Shown: positions 33,173 to 44,750, numbered from the stretch's first letter. The stretch is 44,755 bases of DNA from an uncultured Phycisphaerales bacterium (GCA_937871915.1 CALMPG010000199.1:1-44755); one strand, 5' to 3'. Made by a program: numbers and translations. Notes: a model not told the origin generated them from the sequence alone.

Positions 33173-33495
33173 TCCGGGGCGGCCATCGGTGGGGATCGTG
33201 GGTCGCCGGCTCGCCGCTTTGTCGGTTGGAACCGGATGGTTGACGCTGGGCGGTGGGCGCGGTGCAATCCCCGCTTGCCGCGAAGGGATGGAAACCCGAC
33301 CCCGCCCCGGACGTAGAGAAGGAGAAGCACGCCGATTCGCGCCAGAATGGGCGCGTGGGATGTCAGGATGCGGGGGGCGAAAACCCGGGCCGCGCCTCGC
33401 GGGACCGGCGCGTGCAAGGCCCGTACTGTCCAGCCCCTTGAACCACCAGACCGTGGCGAAGCCGGCGGCGGCGCGGCACGGACGAGGATCCGACG
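33173..33495 (+). other. Intergenic region upstream of the pilM-like gene
   Basis: 323 bases without a convincing gene. A TACTGT hexamer at 33424-33429 is a possible -10 for the pilus cluster, and GAGGA at 33484-33488 is the ribosome binding site of the next gene. Short G/C-rich inverted repeats occur but none is followed by a T run. Confidence 0.45.
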
Positions 33496-35559
33496 ATGGC
33501 AACAGGCAATGTGTGCTGGGGAATCGAGCTCGGCGCGTACGCCATCAAGGCGGTCAAGCTCGAGCGCAGCGACGATGAAGTGAGCGTGCTCGAGTACGCG
33601 GTGATCCCGCATCGCAAGCCGCTCTCGACGCCGGACGCGGACCCGATCGACACGCTGCGGGTCTCGATGGGGCAACTGGTCAGCCAGTTCGACCTGTCCG
33701 GGGCCCCGATCTCGATCTCGATCCCGGGGCACTCGGCCTTTGCGCGCTTCGCCAAACTCCCGCCCGTGGAGCCCAAGAAGATCCCGGACATCGTGAAGTT
33801 CGAGGCGGTGCAGCAGATCCCGTTCCCGATCGACCAGGTGGAGTGGGACTACCAGACGTTCGCCAGCCCGGACAACCCGGACGTCGAGGTGGGCATCTTC
33901 GCCGTGATGCGGGAGCGCGTCATGGAGATCCTCGCCAAGTGGAACGACGTGGGCGTGACCCCCGACCACGTGACGATCGGCCCCGTGTCGGCGTACAACG
34001 CGATCGCGTGGGACCAGAACTTCGGCGACAAGACGCCGGGCACGGTGATCCTCGACATCGGCACCACGGCGACGGACCTGATCGTGTGCGAGCCCGGGCG
34101 GGTCTGGGTCCGCACGTTCCAGATCGGCGGGCACCAGTTCACCGAGGCGCTGGTGCAGGCCTTCAAGCTCAGCTACTCCAAGGCGGAGACGCTCAAGGCC
34201 CAGGCCGAGCAGTCCAAGCACGCCCGGCACATTCTTCAGGCGATGCGCCCGGTGTTCGGCGACATCGCGCAGGAGGTGCAGCGGTCGATCGGGTACTACC
34301 AGTCGAGCCACCGCGACGCGAACCTGACGCGATTGATCGCGCTGGGTTCGACGTTCAACCTTCCCGGCCTGCGCAAGTACCTCGGCCAGCAGCTGCAGAT
34401 GGAGGTCATCCGTCTGGAGAAGTTCAACCGGCTGAGCATCGACGGGCCGCGCGGGGCCGACTTCGAGGCCGCGACCGGAAACCTCGCCACGGCCTACGGC
34501 CTGGCCCTGCAGGGGCTGAACTTCCAGCACGGCATCATGGTGAACCTGATGCCGGTGAGCATCACGCGAGAGGCCGTGTGGAAGAAGAAGACCAAGTGGT
34601 TCGCGCTGGCGGCGGGGCTGAGCGTCGCGGGCGCGGGCGTGGCATTCTTCAAGCCGCTCATGGAGAAGGCGACGGTCCCCAACGAGGCCAACAAGCCCCC
34701 GGAGATCGCGCAGGCGGCCAAGCGGGTGAAGGACCTCAAGGCCATGTGGAAGAACGACGTCGAGAGCAAGTTCGTCACCGACTATCGCGCCGCCAACGTC
34801 GCGCTGCTGCTGGCGAATCGCGAGATCTACCCGTTCATCGCCGACGACCTCGGGCAGATCATGAACGTGGCCCGCGAGGGCGCCGTCGCCGAGAAGTTTG
34901 TGCCGCCCGCGTTCGTCAGCTTCACCACCGACTATCGCGCCCCGGGGACGGCCGACAACGTCATCGGTGGCGGCAACCCCCCCGTCGAACCCCCCGCGCC
35001 GCCGACGGGCCCCGTGGCCGTGGGTGGGCGCATCGTTTCGCAACTGGAGATCACCATGATCTCCGACACGCCCGAACACCTGCGAACCGACCGCTTCGTG
35101 AACGACACGATCGTGAAGTGGCTTCGCGACAACGCCAAGCGAGAGGGAGTTCCCTACACCATCGCCGTGAGCGTTTCGCCCGTGGCGAGCTCGATCGGTA
35201 CGGGCCAGGGCGCGGCCGACGCCGGCGCGCCCGTTCCCGCGGCCGCGCCCGTCGGCATGTCCCCCGGCATGGGCCGTCCCGGCGGGCGAGACGGCCGTCC
35301 CGGCGGCGTGATGCCCATGGGCGGCTTTGACAGCCCCGTTCCCGACGGCGGATCGAGCGGCATGATCCAGCCGGCCACCGGGTACGGATCGCCGGGCGGA
35401 GGCTCGGGCGGCAACACGAACCTGGACTCGCTCGCGCCGCTCCCGCCGATCCCGCCGGCCGGGGAGCCGGGCAAGACCACGGTGATCTACAAGATCAACT
35501 TCGAGGCCATCATCAAGGACCCGTCCAAGCCCGCGGACACGCAGGAGGGCAAGTCGTGA
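33496..35559 (+). CDS. pilM: PilM-like pilus assembly ATPase fused to a PilN-like membrane part
   Basis: 687 residues. Residues 1-346 are PilM, an actin-like ATPase that organises the type IV pilus inner-membrane platform: phosphate-1 motif GIELGAYAIKAVKL, IPFPIDQVEWDYQ, phosphate-2 VILDIGTTATDLIV, and adenosine motif ALGSTFNLPGLRKYL. At 348-353 MVNLMP matches the INLLP-type cytoplasmic peptide of PilN, which in other bacteria docks into PilM. A membrane helix follows at about 369-386 (WFALAAGLSVAGAGVAFF), then an extracytoplasmic region with an alpha/beta segment (RIVSQLEITMISDTPEHL) and a Gly/Pro-rich tail. Canonical PilM has about 350 residues and no membrane helix, so this is best read as a PilM-PilN fusion. 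The next gene overlaps the stop by 4 bases (GTGA). Confidence 0.88.
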   Translation: MATGNVCWGIELGAYAIKAVKLERSDDEVSVLEYAVIPHRKPLSTPDADPIDTLRVSMGQLVSQFDLSGAPISISIPGHSAFARFAKLPPVEPKKIPDIVKFEAVQQIPFPIDQVEWDYQTFASPDNPDVEVGIFAVMRERVMEILAKWNDVGVTPDHVTIGPVSAYNAIAWDQNFGDKTPGTVILDIGTTATDLIVCEPGRVWVRTFQIGGHQFTEALVQAFKLSYSKAETLKAQAEQSKHARHILQAMRPVFGDIAQEVQRSIGYYQSSHRDANLTRLIALGSTFNLPGLRKYLGQQLQMEVIRLEKFNRLSIDGPRGADFEAATGNLATAYGLALQGLNFQHGIMVNLMPVSITREAVWKKKTKWFALAAGLSVAGAGVAFFKPLMEKATVPNEANKPPEIAQAAKRVKDLKAMWKNDVESKFVTDYRAANVALLLANREIYPFIADDLGQIMNVAREGAVAEKFVPPAFVSFTTDYRAPGTADNVIGGGNPPVEPPAPPTGPVAVGGRIVSQLEITMISDTPEHLRTDRFVNDTIVKWLRDNAKREGVPYTIAVSVSPVASSIGTGQGAADAGAPVPAAAPVGMSPGMGRPGGRDGRPGGVMPMGGFDSPVPDGGSSGMIQPATGYGSPGGGSGGNTNLDSLAPLPPIPPAGEPGKTTVIYKINFEAIIKDPSKPADTQEGKS

Positions 35560-36896
35560 AACAGATCGTTCCCTGGCTCAAGGCCCACTGGCCGATCCCG
35601 GCGCTCACGCTCATAGCGCTCGCCGCGCTGCCGACGGCGATGTACTTCGCCGGAAAGATGCAGGACGAGTTCCACGCCGACTACCAGAAGAAAGTGACCG
35701 AGGCGGCCGCTTCCGTGAGCGCTTCCGCGGCGGTGATCAACTATGGCGTCCCCGACATGCGAGGCGACGGCATGGTGCTGGAGAGGAAGGCGCCCGCCAA
35801 CGAGCAGCTCATCGGAGCGTACAAGAGAATCCTCGAGGACATGCAGGCCAAGGTCGGCGTGGTGTCCGAGAAAGGCCTGAACTTCAACAAGGGCGACCAT
35901 GTCCCGCTCATGGAGGGCTTCTTCCCGGGCGCATCTCCGGATTGGGGGCGCGCGTTCGTCAAGAAGTACATGGACTTCCATCAGAAGCTCGTCGCGGATA
36001 TGAGGGGCGGCGATCCGGCCCGCCCCGAAGAGATCGCGCAGCACCTGGCCGACTATCGCGACGCGGCGGTCGCCCGGATCCGCGCCGAGCTCGGCCGCGA
36101 TCCGAACCCGGAGGAGCAGGCCAAGCTCGCCGAGGAACTCACGCAGATGCGGATCGGCGCGGTCCGCAAGCGGGCCGGCGAGATCCAGGTGTACGCCGAT
36201 CCGAGCGTGTTCGACGGCGTGCCTGTCTCGGTGCCCGAGAAGGCGCCGTCCGCGACGGAGGCCTGGGACAAGCAGGAGCGGGCCTGGGTGCACCAGGACA
36301 TCTGCCGCGCCATCTTCGCCGCCAACGGCGGAGCGACGGCGACCGGCGGGGTCGGCTCGAGCGTGGTCAAGCGGCTCCTGCGCGTGTCGGTGGCGCCGGT
36401 GCAACTCGACGCGGCGGCCGTCTTCGATCCCGGCGAGGAGAAGGCCCCTCTGAACTTCGGCGTCTCGCTCACCGGGCGCACCAGCGGGCCGAGCAGCAAG
36501 AACAAGTGGTACGACGTCCGCCCGACGATCGTCGAGGTGATCGTGTCGAGCCGGAACCTGCCGAGATTCCTCAACGCCCTGGCCGCGACGAACTTCATGA
36601 CGGTGCTCGACCTGGACCTCGCTCGCATCGAGCCCCTCGCGGACATGAAGGAGGGATACGACTACGGCGACGAGCACGTGGTCCGCGCCACCATGAAGAT
36701 CGAGACCGTGTGGCTCCGCGAGTGGCGCAAGCCGTTCATGCCCATCGACGTGCAGAGGGCCCTGGGGATGGTTGACGGCGTTGACGCGGGGCACGCGGGC
36801 GATGCGCCCGCCCCGGCTCCCCGGCGTCCCCCTCCCAATCCGCCGGGCGGACGGCCCGGCCCCGGCGGGCGCGGCGGAGACCTTGGCGGCGGCTGA
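35556..36896 (+). CDS. Pilus-platform-type membrane protein, PilO-like by position
   Basis: 446 residues from GTG 35556, overlapping the pilM stop by 4 bases, so translation is probably coupled. One membrane helix near the N-terminus (about 13-33, IPALTLIALAALPTAMYFAG) is followed by a helical, coiled-coil-like stretch and a C-terminal alpha/beta segment (VEVIVSSRNLPRFLNALAAT, then VRATMKIETVWL) of the kind seen in PilO. The last 40 residues are Pro/Gly-rich. Sequence alone is too divergent for a firm name; order after PilM-PilN and topology favour a PilO analogue in the inner-membrane alignment complex. Confidence 0.7.
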   Translation: MKQIVPWLKAHWPIPALTLIALAALPTAMYFAGKMQDEFHADYQKKVTEAAASVSASAAVINYGVPDMRGDGMVLERKAPANEQLIGAYKRILEDMQAKVGVVSEKGLNFNKGDHVPLMEGFFPGASPDWGRAFVKKYMDFHQKLVADMRGGDPARPEEIAQHLADYRDAAVARIRAELGRDPNPEEQAKLAEELTQMRIGAVRKRAGEIQVYADPSVFDGVPVSVPEKAPSATEAWDKQERAWVHQDICRAIFAANGGATATGGVGSSVVKRLLRVSVAPVQLDAAAVFDPGEEKAPLNFGVSLTGRTSGPSSKNKWYDVRPTIVEVIVSSRNLPRFLNALAATNFMTVLDLDLARIEPLADMKEGYDYGDEHVVRATMKIETVWLREWRKPFMPIDVQRALGMVDGVDAGHAGDAPAPAPRRPPPNPPGGRPGPGGRGGDLGGG

Positions 36897-36979
36897 GTTC
36901 GGACTTCGGGCGGCGCGATAGAGCCGAGTTTCCAGTGGATCGCCCGCCGCGTGCGGGAATGCAGCAAAGGGATCATCCG

Positions 36980-39136
36980 ATGCGTCTCAAGGGCATCAGC
37001 GTATTCGAGCAGCACGTGGAAAAGGCCGTGGCCGGGCTGTTCGCCCTCGCGCTGCTGGGCGTGCTGGCGTGGCAGTTTCTCGGCGGCCAGAGCACCGTCC
37101 AGGTGGACAAGGACAAGGTGCCCATCACGGCGGCGTATGCGAGGATCGGCGAGAACGCCCGTCGGCTGAACAGCAGCCTCCAGGCAACACAGGAGGCCCC
37201 GGATCCCAAGGCCGTCGGCGATGCCCGCAGGCGTTTCGAGGACTTTGACAAGTCGTTGACGGCGCCCGTGGCGCCGCGAGAGCAATTCGCGGGCGCGCTG
37301 GACCATCCGCCGGCGCTGTTCCATGACGGAAAGAGTTTCGGCCCGAGCGCCGATGCGCCCATCGCCGAGGTGGTGATCCCCGCGCCCGTGAACCCGGTCG
37401 CGGCGACCTATCTGGGGACGGTCTCAACGGCCGAGCAGCAGCACCCGGGGGTGGCCAAGATCCTCCCGGCCGTTGCGCCCTTCGACAAAGCATCGGTCAC
37501 GGTCGAGGCGGTGTTCGACGGCACGGCGCTCCGGGCGGTGTTCGAGCACGACCCCGACGGCGACAAGGGGCCGATCCGCGCCGTGCCCCGGGGCTGGTGG
37601 GAGAATGGTCTGCAGATCCTTGCCGTGGAGCTCTTCCGGCAGACGCTCAAGGCCGACGGCACATGGTCCGCGCCTGAGAGGGTGAAGGGCATGCCCGGTC
37701 GGGCCGTCGTTGTGGACAGGGCCGATGCGCTCAACGACGCGGAGTCCATCAAAGAGGCGATGAGGCTCGCGTCCGACACTGAGATGGTGCGCCGCACGCC
37801 GTACTACGACGTGAGCATGGGCGACAAGTGGGTCGCGCCGAGCGAGCGGGAGGCGATGGCGGAGGCCGGGCAGAGCAAGGCCGCGGAGGTCCGCTCGCTC
37901 AGGCAGATCGTGGCCGCGGCGGACCAGCGCATCAAGCGAATCGACGAGCAACTCCAGAAGAGCGGCCAGCCCCCGGTTCCCGCGCCGGGCGCCGGTGGGG
38001 GCGGCGCCGGCGGCCGAGGCGGCCGAGGCGGCGGCGGCGGTGGTATCGCTCCTCCCACGGCGCCGCAGCCCTCCGGTCCGGGTTCGGCGGAAGATCCAAG
38101 AAGGAAGGGATTGCTCGCGGCGCGTGAGAGGGAGGTCGCCATGCGCGCCAGGGCGATCGATCGTTTGCGTGAGCTCGGCGAGGTTGTCGAGGGCGCGGAC
38201 AACATGGCCACGCAGACCACGCAAGACCAGCAGACGGCCGCCAAGGCCGAGCCGCCGGTCTTGGACAACCCGAGCATCCACGTATGGGCCCACGACGTCT
38301 TCGTCGAACGCGGCCAAACGTATCGCTACCAGATCGGGCTGGTGTTCACGAATCCGTATTTTGGCCACAGCGCGGCGATGGTGCCGGCCCAGGCCCAGAA
38401 GCTCGCCAGGAGCGGCACAATCCGGTCTGCTCCGTCGGAGTGGACCCAACCGGTCGCCGTCGATCGCGAGACGTACACGTTCTTCGTGTCGGCCGTTGAG
38501 GACGACGCGATATCCGGTGCGCGGGCCTACACCCGGGCCGAGGTGTTCCAGTTCAAGTGGGGGTTCTGGCGGCGGGGTTCCGACTCGTTCGAGCCGGGCG
38601 ACCGCGTAAGCCTCAATATCAACGTCCCCGACTTCACCAAGTTCCTTCCGGCCGCGCCCGGCCCGGGACAGGGGAACGAGCCGCCGGCACCGATGCCGGG
38701 GCAAGGCCGGCCCGGCGGCGGTCGCGGCGGCGGCGCCACGGCCCCGGCGGGGGGCGCCCCTTCGAGCGGACCGGGCGGGGACGCGATTGTGATTCCCACG
38801 GGAACACAGATTCCGATGATTCCCGTGAGCGTTCCGAGCGATGAGCTGATTCTCTCGATCGGCCATGGTCCCAGCCGCGGATCGGGCGCCCGTTCGGCCG
38901 AGGTGTTCGTTCGTGAAGGTGGCGGCGGAGTCCGTGCCGTTCAGCCCGATCTTGAGAAGAACAATCCGGTGTTTATTCGGGTGTCACGATCTGCCGATCG
39001 TGGAGACAAGGAACGGACCGCCCCCTTGGAGCGGCCGCGGCCGACTCACGAGCCAGGACCGGGTGCTTTTCCGCCTCCCGGGCGAGATCTCCCGCCCGGA
39101 GGTGGGGATGATCGCGGCGGTGGGGGTGGCGGCTGA
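36980..39136 (+). CDS. Membrane-anchored periplasmic protein of the pilus-type cluster, unknown family
   Basis: 718 residues from ATG 36980. Upstream in-frame starts lie in the 83-base gap and add no features. One membrane helix at about 13-32 (AVAGLFALALLGVLAWQFLGG); the remainder is predicted outside the cytoplasm. Two low-complexity Gly/Arg/Pro linkers, at about 330-355 and 570-600, divide it into three globular parts. The middle part contains WAHDVFVERGQTYRYQIGLV, a beta-sandwich-like segment. The end is again Pro/Gly-rich. By position it could take the place of PilP, but PilP is a short lipoprotein and no similarity is visible. Probably cotranscribed with the two preceding genes. Confidence 0.72.
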   Translation: MRLKGISVFEQHVEKAVAGLFALALLGVLAWQFLGGQSTVQVDKDKVPITAAYARIGENARRLNSSLQATQEAPDPKAVGDARRRFEDFDKSLTAPVAPREQFAGALDHPPALFHDGKSFGPSADAPIAEVVIPAPVNPVAATYLGTVSTAEQQHPGVAKILPAVAPFDKASVTVEAVFDGTALRAVFEHDPDGDKGPIRAVPRGWWENGLQILAVELFRQTLKADGTWSAPERVKGMPGRAVVVDRADALNDAESIKEAMRLASDTEMVRRTPYYDVSMGDKWVAPSEREAMAEAGQSKAAEVRSLRQIVAAADQRIKRIDEQLQKSGQPPVPAPGAGGGGAGGRGGRGGGGGGIAPPTAPQPSGPGSAEDPRRKGLLAAREREVAMRARAIDRLRELGEVVEGADNMATQTTQDQQTAAKAEPPVLDNPSIHVWAHDVFVERGQTYRYQIGLVFTNPYFGHSAAMVPAQAQKLARSGTIRSAPSEWTQPVAVDRETYTFFVSAVEDDAISGARAYTRAEVFQFKWGFWRRGSDSFEPGDRVSLNINVPDFTKFLPAAPGPGQGNEPPAPMPGQGRPGGGRGGGATAPAGGAPSSGPGGDAIVIPTGTQIPMIPVSVPSDELILSIGHGPSRGSGARSAEVFVREGGGGVRAVQPDLEKNNPVFIRVSRSADRGDKERTAPLERPRPTHEPGPGAFPPPGRDLPPGGGDDRGGGGGG

Positions 39137-39202
39137 CCCGGCTTTCGGGGATTCCTTGCGGTGAATCGTGCGCGGAATTGTGACGCCGAACTTTGCGGGG
39201 GC

Positions 39203-39230
39203 TTGACTCAAGAGGAGTGGTATCTAGACT
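39203..39230 (+). promoter_or_regulatory. Candidate rRNA promoter P1
   Basis: TTGACT at 39203-39208 and TAGACT at 39225-39230, spacing 16. Good -35, moderate -10. Confidence 0.45.
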
Positions 39231-39342
39231 TCCCCCCGCCTCCCGAGACAGCCGTCGAGGGGGGCGGAACCGTGCGAAACGCCACGAAATGGGCGTTTCC
39301 CGGCTGCGGTTGGGGTGATCCCGGCCAACGCCGAACCCTTCA

Positions 39343-39371
39343 TTGACAACCGGATGAGCGAATGATTTACA
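39343..39371 (+). promoter_or_regulatory. Candidate rRNA promoter P2
   Basis: A perfect TTGACA at 39343-39348 with TTTACA at 39366-39371 at the ideal 17-base spacing. This is the best -35 in the window and about 210 bases before the mature 23S start. Confidence 0.5.
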
Positions 39372-39582
39372 AGAGTCCGACGGCGATCAGGCCGCGGGCG
39401 GAGCCTTGAGGCGAAAGCCACGGGGCCGAGCGTGCGGAGTGGTTGGCCGATCGGAACTGCGAATATCGAGTATCGAGAGCGCTAGAACAATAAGTTGTGT
39501 GCCCGGTGTGGTAGACAGCATCAGTCGGCGGAATGGCGAGGACAACCGCAAGGAAGTCCGCGGCACGACGTCCGGTTGGTGT

Positions 39583-42331
<2,749 letters not shown>

Positions 42332-42546
42332 ACTCCAACCGTTCGCCGTGCGCGTTCCAACGCCGCACGCCGACGGAACGTGTGTCGGCCACAATCGGAT
42401 GCACGCTTGTTGCCCGTCTCCTCACGGAGCGGGACGTGCTCTCGAACCGGTATTCGCACTCGAATCGGGCAACCGGTTCAGACGTAGATCATTCGCCTTC
42501 CGGACAAGTATCCGTCCGGGCCTCCCGAAAGGGACGCCCGTTCTTT

Positions 42547-42652
42547 GTCGGTGACCATTCCCAAAGGGTCACACCTGTTCCCGTCCCGATCACAGTAGTT
42601 AAGCCTTTGGGGCCGATGATAGTGCATCGCGCGAAAGTAGGTCGTCGCCGGC
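42547..42652 (+). rRNA. 5S ribosomal RNA
   Basis: About 106 nt. Terminal helix GTCGGTGAC (42547-42555) with GTCGCCGGC (42644-42652), nine pairs counting G-U. Conserved core includes CACACCTGTTCCCGTCCCGA, then AGTAGTTAAGC, GCCGATGATAGTG and GCGAAAGTAGGTCG. It lies 215 nt after the 23S end; the spacer contains G/C-rich inverted repeats (for example AACCGG at 42449 with CCGGTT at 42474) but no tRNA. Confidence 0.95.
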
Positions 42653-42657
42653 TTTAT

Positions 42658-42692
42658 GACCCTGCTGAGGTAACTCTCGGCAGGGTCTTTTT
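42658..42692 (+). terminator. Intrinsic terminator of the 23S-5S operon
   Basis: 8-bp stem GACCCTGC (42658-42665) / GCAGGGTC (42680-42687), with extra inner pairing, followed by TTTTT and more T. Confidence 0.92.
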
Positions 42693-42825
42693 GTTTTTGC
42701 GGTGCGTCGTTTCTGGCATGCTGACGAGGCCCCGGGGGCGAGATCGTTGAACGGCGAGGCCGGGGCCCCGTCCGGGCGTTGGGTATGGAGGTATGGGGTC
42801 GTCGGGTGGGTGGTGCGCGGTCGCT

Positions 42826-44253
42826 TCAGGCCCATTTCGTGATGTGCCACGTCTTCTTCCCCCGCCGCAGGGCGATCAATCCGCCCGGGAGGAGCGTGGC
42901 CTCGGTCACGCGGGCGTCCGCCGCGGCGAGCCGGCCGTTCACGCTGATGGCGTTCTGAGACAGGTTGGTCCGGGCCTCGGTCTTGCTCTTGGCCAGGCTC
43001 GTGAGGGCGAGGAGGTCCACCAGCGGCATGCCCTGGCCGGCGAGGAGGGCCTTGTCGTGGGTGGTGGTGGGGGCGGAGGAGAGCAGGTCTTCGGGGAGGA
43101 CGAAGGGGCCGTCGCCCCCACCATCCGCTCCTCCACCCTTCGAGAACAGGGCCTTCGTGGCCAGCTCGACCTTCTCGAGTTCTTCGGGGCCGTGGAGCAA
43201 CTCGGTCATGTGCCGGGCCAGCGCGGCGTGGGCCTCGCGCTTGCCGGGATCGGCCGCGTGGCGGGCGGCGAGGTCGGTGATCTCCTCGTGCGACAAGAAC
43301 GTGAAGGTCTTGAGGAACTTGACGACGTCGGCGTCGGCGGTGTTGAGCCAGAACTGGTAGAAGGCGAAGGGGCTGGTGCGGCAGGGGGAGGTGTCGGCGT
43401 CGTTCTGCCTGGCGGTGAGCCAGATCGCGCCGCTCTCGGTCTTGCCGAACTTGCCGCCGTCGGACTTGGTGACGAGGGGCCAGGTGGCGCCGAAGACGGC
43501 ATCGAGTTGAGGCATGTCAACAACGCGAGAAGACGGCGCACCCGGCGTCGCCAACCAAGGCTGTTGCGACATGACGTCTCGAGCCCCCATTCTCCGAATC
43601 AGGTCGATCCCGACAACAATGTTCCCGAACTGGTCGCTCCCGCCGAGCTGGAGCGTGACGCCCATGGTCTTCCAGAGGTGGTAGAAGTCGTAGGCCTGCA
43701 GGATCATGTAGGAAAACTCGGTGTACGAGATTCCCTGGTCGCGATTGTGCAGGCGCTCCTTGACGGATTCCTTCTGGATCATCATGTTGACCGAGAAGTG
43801 CTTGCCGACGTCGCGCAGGGCGTCGAGGTAGGACAAACCGCCGAGCCAGTCGATGTTGTTGACCATGACGGCCGCGGTGGGACCCGTGAAATCGAGGATG
43901 CGGCGGAAGATGCGGGACTGGGCCTGGACGTTGGCGTCCACCTCCTCGCGGGTGCGGAGGGTGCGCTCGGCGGTCTTGCCGCTCGGGTCGCCGATGAGGC
44001 CGGTGCCGCCGCCCATGACGACCACGGGGGTGTGGCCGGCGAGCTGGAATCGGCGCAGCGCGATGATGGGGACGAGGTTGCCGATGGTCAGCGAGTCGGC
44101 CGTTGGATCGAAGCCGGCGTAGGCCCGGCGGCCGCCGGGCGTGCCCGCGGGGGGCGAGGCGAGGTGCGCGGCCAGTTCGGCCTCGTGGGTGCACTGGTGG
44201 AGCTGGCCGCGGAAGCGCAGGTCGTCGAGGAATGCCTGGCGTGGGGTTTGCAT
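42826..44253 (-). CDS. tyrS: Tyrosyl-tRNA synthetase
   Basis: 475 residues, somewhat longer than the usual 420 because of an N-terminal extension and a Gly/Asp-rich insert (SKGGGADGGGDG). It charges tRNA-Tyr. The tyrosine-binding YAGFDPTADS is at 45-54, followed by LTIGNL where the class I signature HIGH is expected, so both His are replaced (Thr56 and Asn59). GGGTGLIGDPSGK, QLGGSDQFGNIVVG and KFGKTESG (the KMSKS-equivalent, about 267-274) are intact. The C-terminal S4 RNA-binding domain covers about 405-475. ATG 44251-44253 has no Shine-Dalgarno, but TACCAT ends 8 bases upstream, suggesting a leaderless mRNA. Longer upstream starts carry no homology. Confidence 0.94.
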   Translation of the reverse strand: MQTPRQAFLDDLRFRGQLHQCTHEAELAAHLASPPAGTPGGRRAYAGFDPTADSLTIGNLVPIIALRRFQLAGHTPVVVMGGGTGLIGDPSGKTAERTLRTREEVDANVQAQSRIFRRILDFTGPTAAVMVNNIDWLGGLSYLDALRDVGKHFSVNMMIQKESVKERLHNRDQGISYTEFSYMILQAYDFYHLWKTMGVTLQLGGSDQFGNIVVGIDLIRRMGARDVMSQQPWLATPGAPSSRVVDMPQLDAVFGATWPLVTKSDGGKFGKTESGAIWLTARQNDADTSPCRTSPFAFYQFWLNTADADVVKFLKTFTFLSHEEITDLAARHAADPGKREAHAALARHMTELLHGPEELEKVELATKALFSKGGGADGGGDGPFVLPEDLLSSAPTTTHDKALLAGQGMPLVDLLALTSLAKSKTEARTNLSQNAISVNGRLAAADARVTEATLLPGGLIALRRGKKTWHITKWA

Positions 44254-44261
44254 GGATTTGC

Positions 44262-44267
44262 ATGGTA
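44262..44267 (-). promoter_or_regulatory. -10-like hexamer TACCAT directly upstream of tyrS
   Basis: On the minus strand TACCAT is followed by GCAAATCC and then the ATG at 44253. No ribosome binding site lies in the 8-base gap and no clear -35 was found. Confidence 0.4.
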
Positions 44268-44460
44268 CGTTGCGGGAAACAACCGGGCTCGACGCTCGGG
44301 GAATGGGCCGAACCAGACGTGCGGCGGCTCCGGGGAGCAAGGATGTGCAATCCCTTAAACTCGGGACGGGATCCTGGAAAACTTTATGATCAAATGAGAA
44401 TTCCGTAGGCAGGCAGCGATTCGGCAAGGTAATTTGCTCACAAACCATGGTGGGTGGAAG

Positions 44461-44478
44461 GTGCATTGGAGATTGCAC
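44461..44478 (+). promoter_or_regulatory. Hairpin presenting the ribosome binding site of the small exported protein
   Basis: GTGCA (44461-44465) and TGCAC (44474-44478) pair around an 8-base loop that contains GGAG; the ATG follows immediately. Confidence 0.35.
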
Positions 44479-44682
44479 ATGAAAAAGATAGCAGCTGTTG
44501 GAGTGTTGTTGTCGGCATCGATCGCGAGCGGAAAGGACCCGACAGGGTGGTACCGGTACTTCGATGCCAACACTACGACTACGTCGTTTTCGCATATCGC
44601 CCGAGTCGAAGGCGACAAGCCGGGGTATGTCGCGGTCGAGGGGTGGCATGATGCCCGGTACATGTTTTGGGTGAAAGCCTGA
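44479..44682 (+). CDS. Small exported protein of unknown function
   Basis: 67 residues. MKKIAAVGVLLSASIASG is a short signal peptide; the mature part is about 49 residues with several aromatics (GWYRYFDANTTTTSF, GYVAVEGWHDARYMFWV). GGAG lies 7 bases before the ATG, within the loop of a small hairpin (44461-44478). Third-position G/C bias is weaker than in neighbouring genes, which may mean a young, foreign or weakly constrained gene. No family recognised. It could also be a truncated remnant of a longer protein. Confidence 0.55.
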   Translation: MKKIAAVGVLLSASIASGKDPTGWYRYFDANTTTTSFSHIARVEGDKPGYVAVEGWHDARYMFWVKA

Positions 44683-44713
44683 CCTGGCCTGAGAATCCCG
44701 AGCCAGTCCGGAT

Positions 44714-44750
44714 GAGAGTTTTTCGGGTACAAGGTACCCAGGAGACTCTC
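44714..44750. repeat. Long imperfect inverted repeat at the right edge
   Basis: GAGAGT (44714-44719) pairs with ACTCTC (44745-44750), and GGGTAC (44725-44730) with GTACCC (44734-44739) around an AAG loop; the intervening 5 bases on each side can mostly form U-G and U-A pairs. GATGA occurs on both flanks (44711-44715 and 44751-44755). The window ends here, so a following T run or element cannot be seen. Confidence 0.5.

Larger units (their letters stand above)
39137..39582 (+). promoter_or_regulatory. rRNA promoter and leader region
   Basis: 446 bases without a protein gene between the pilus cluster and 23S rRNA. Two promoter candidates are present at 39203-39230 and 39343-39371, plus a hairpin GAAACGCC / GGCGTTTC at 39276-39299. 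The 5' arm of the 23S processing stem begins near 39574. There is no 16S rRNA and no tRNA here. Confidence 0.6.

Noticed and set aside
33253..33441. 62-codon frame upstream of pilM
   Set aside because: No codon bias, no ribosome binding site of note and no recognisable features.
39161..39346. 61-codon frame between the pilus cluster and 23S
   Set aside because: Lies over the promoter region, has no coding bias and no ribosome binding site.
42332..42546. Possible tRNA in the 23S-5S spacer
   Set aside because: No cloverleaf, no GTTCRANNC-type T arm with matching acceptor stem; only G/C-rich inverted repeats.
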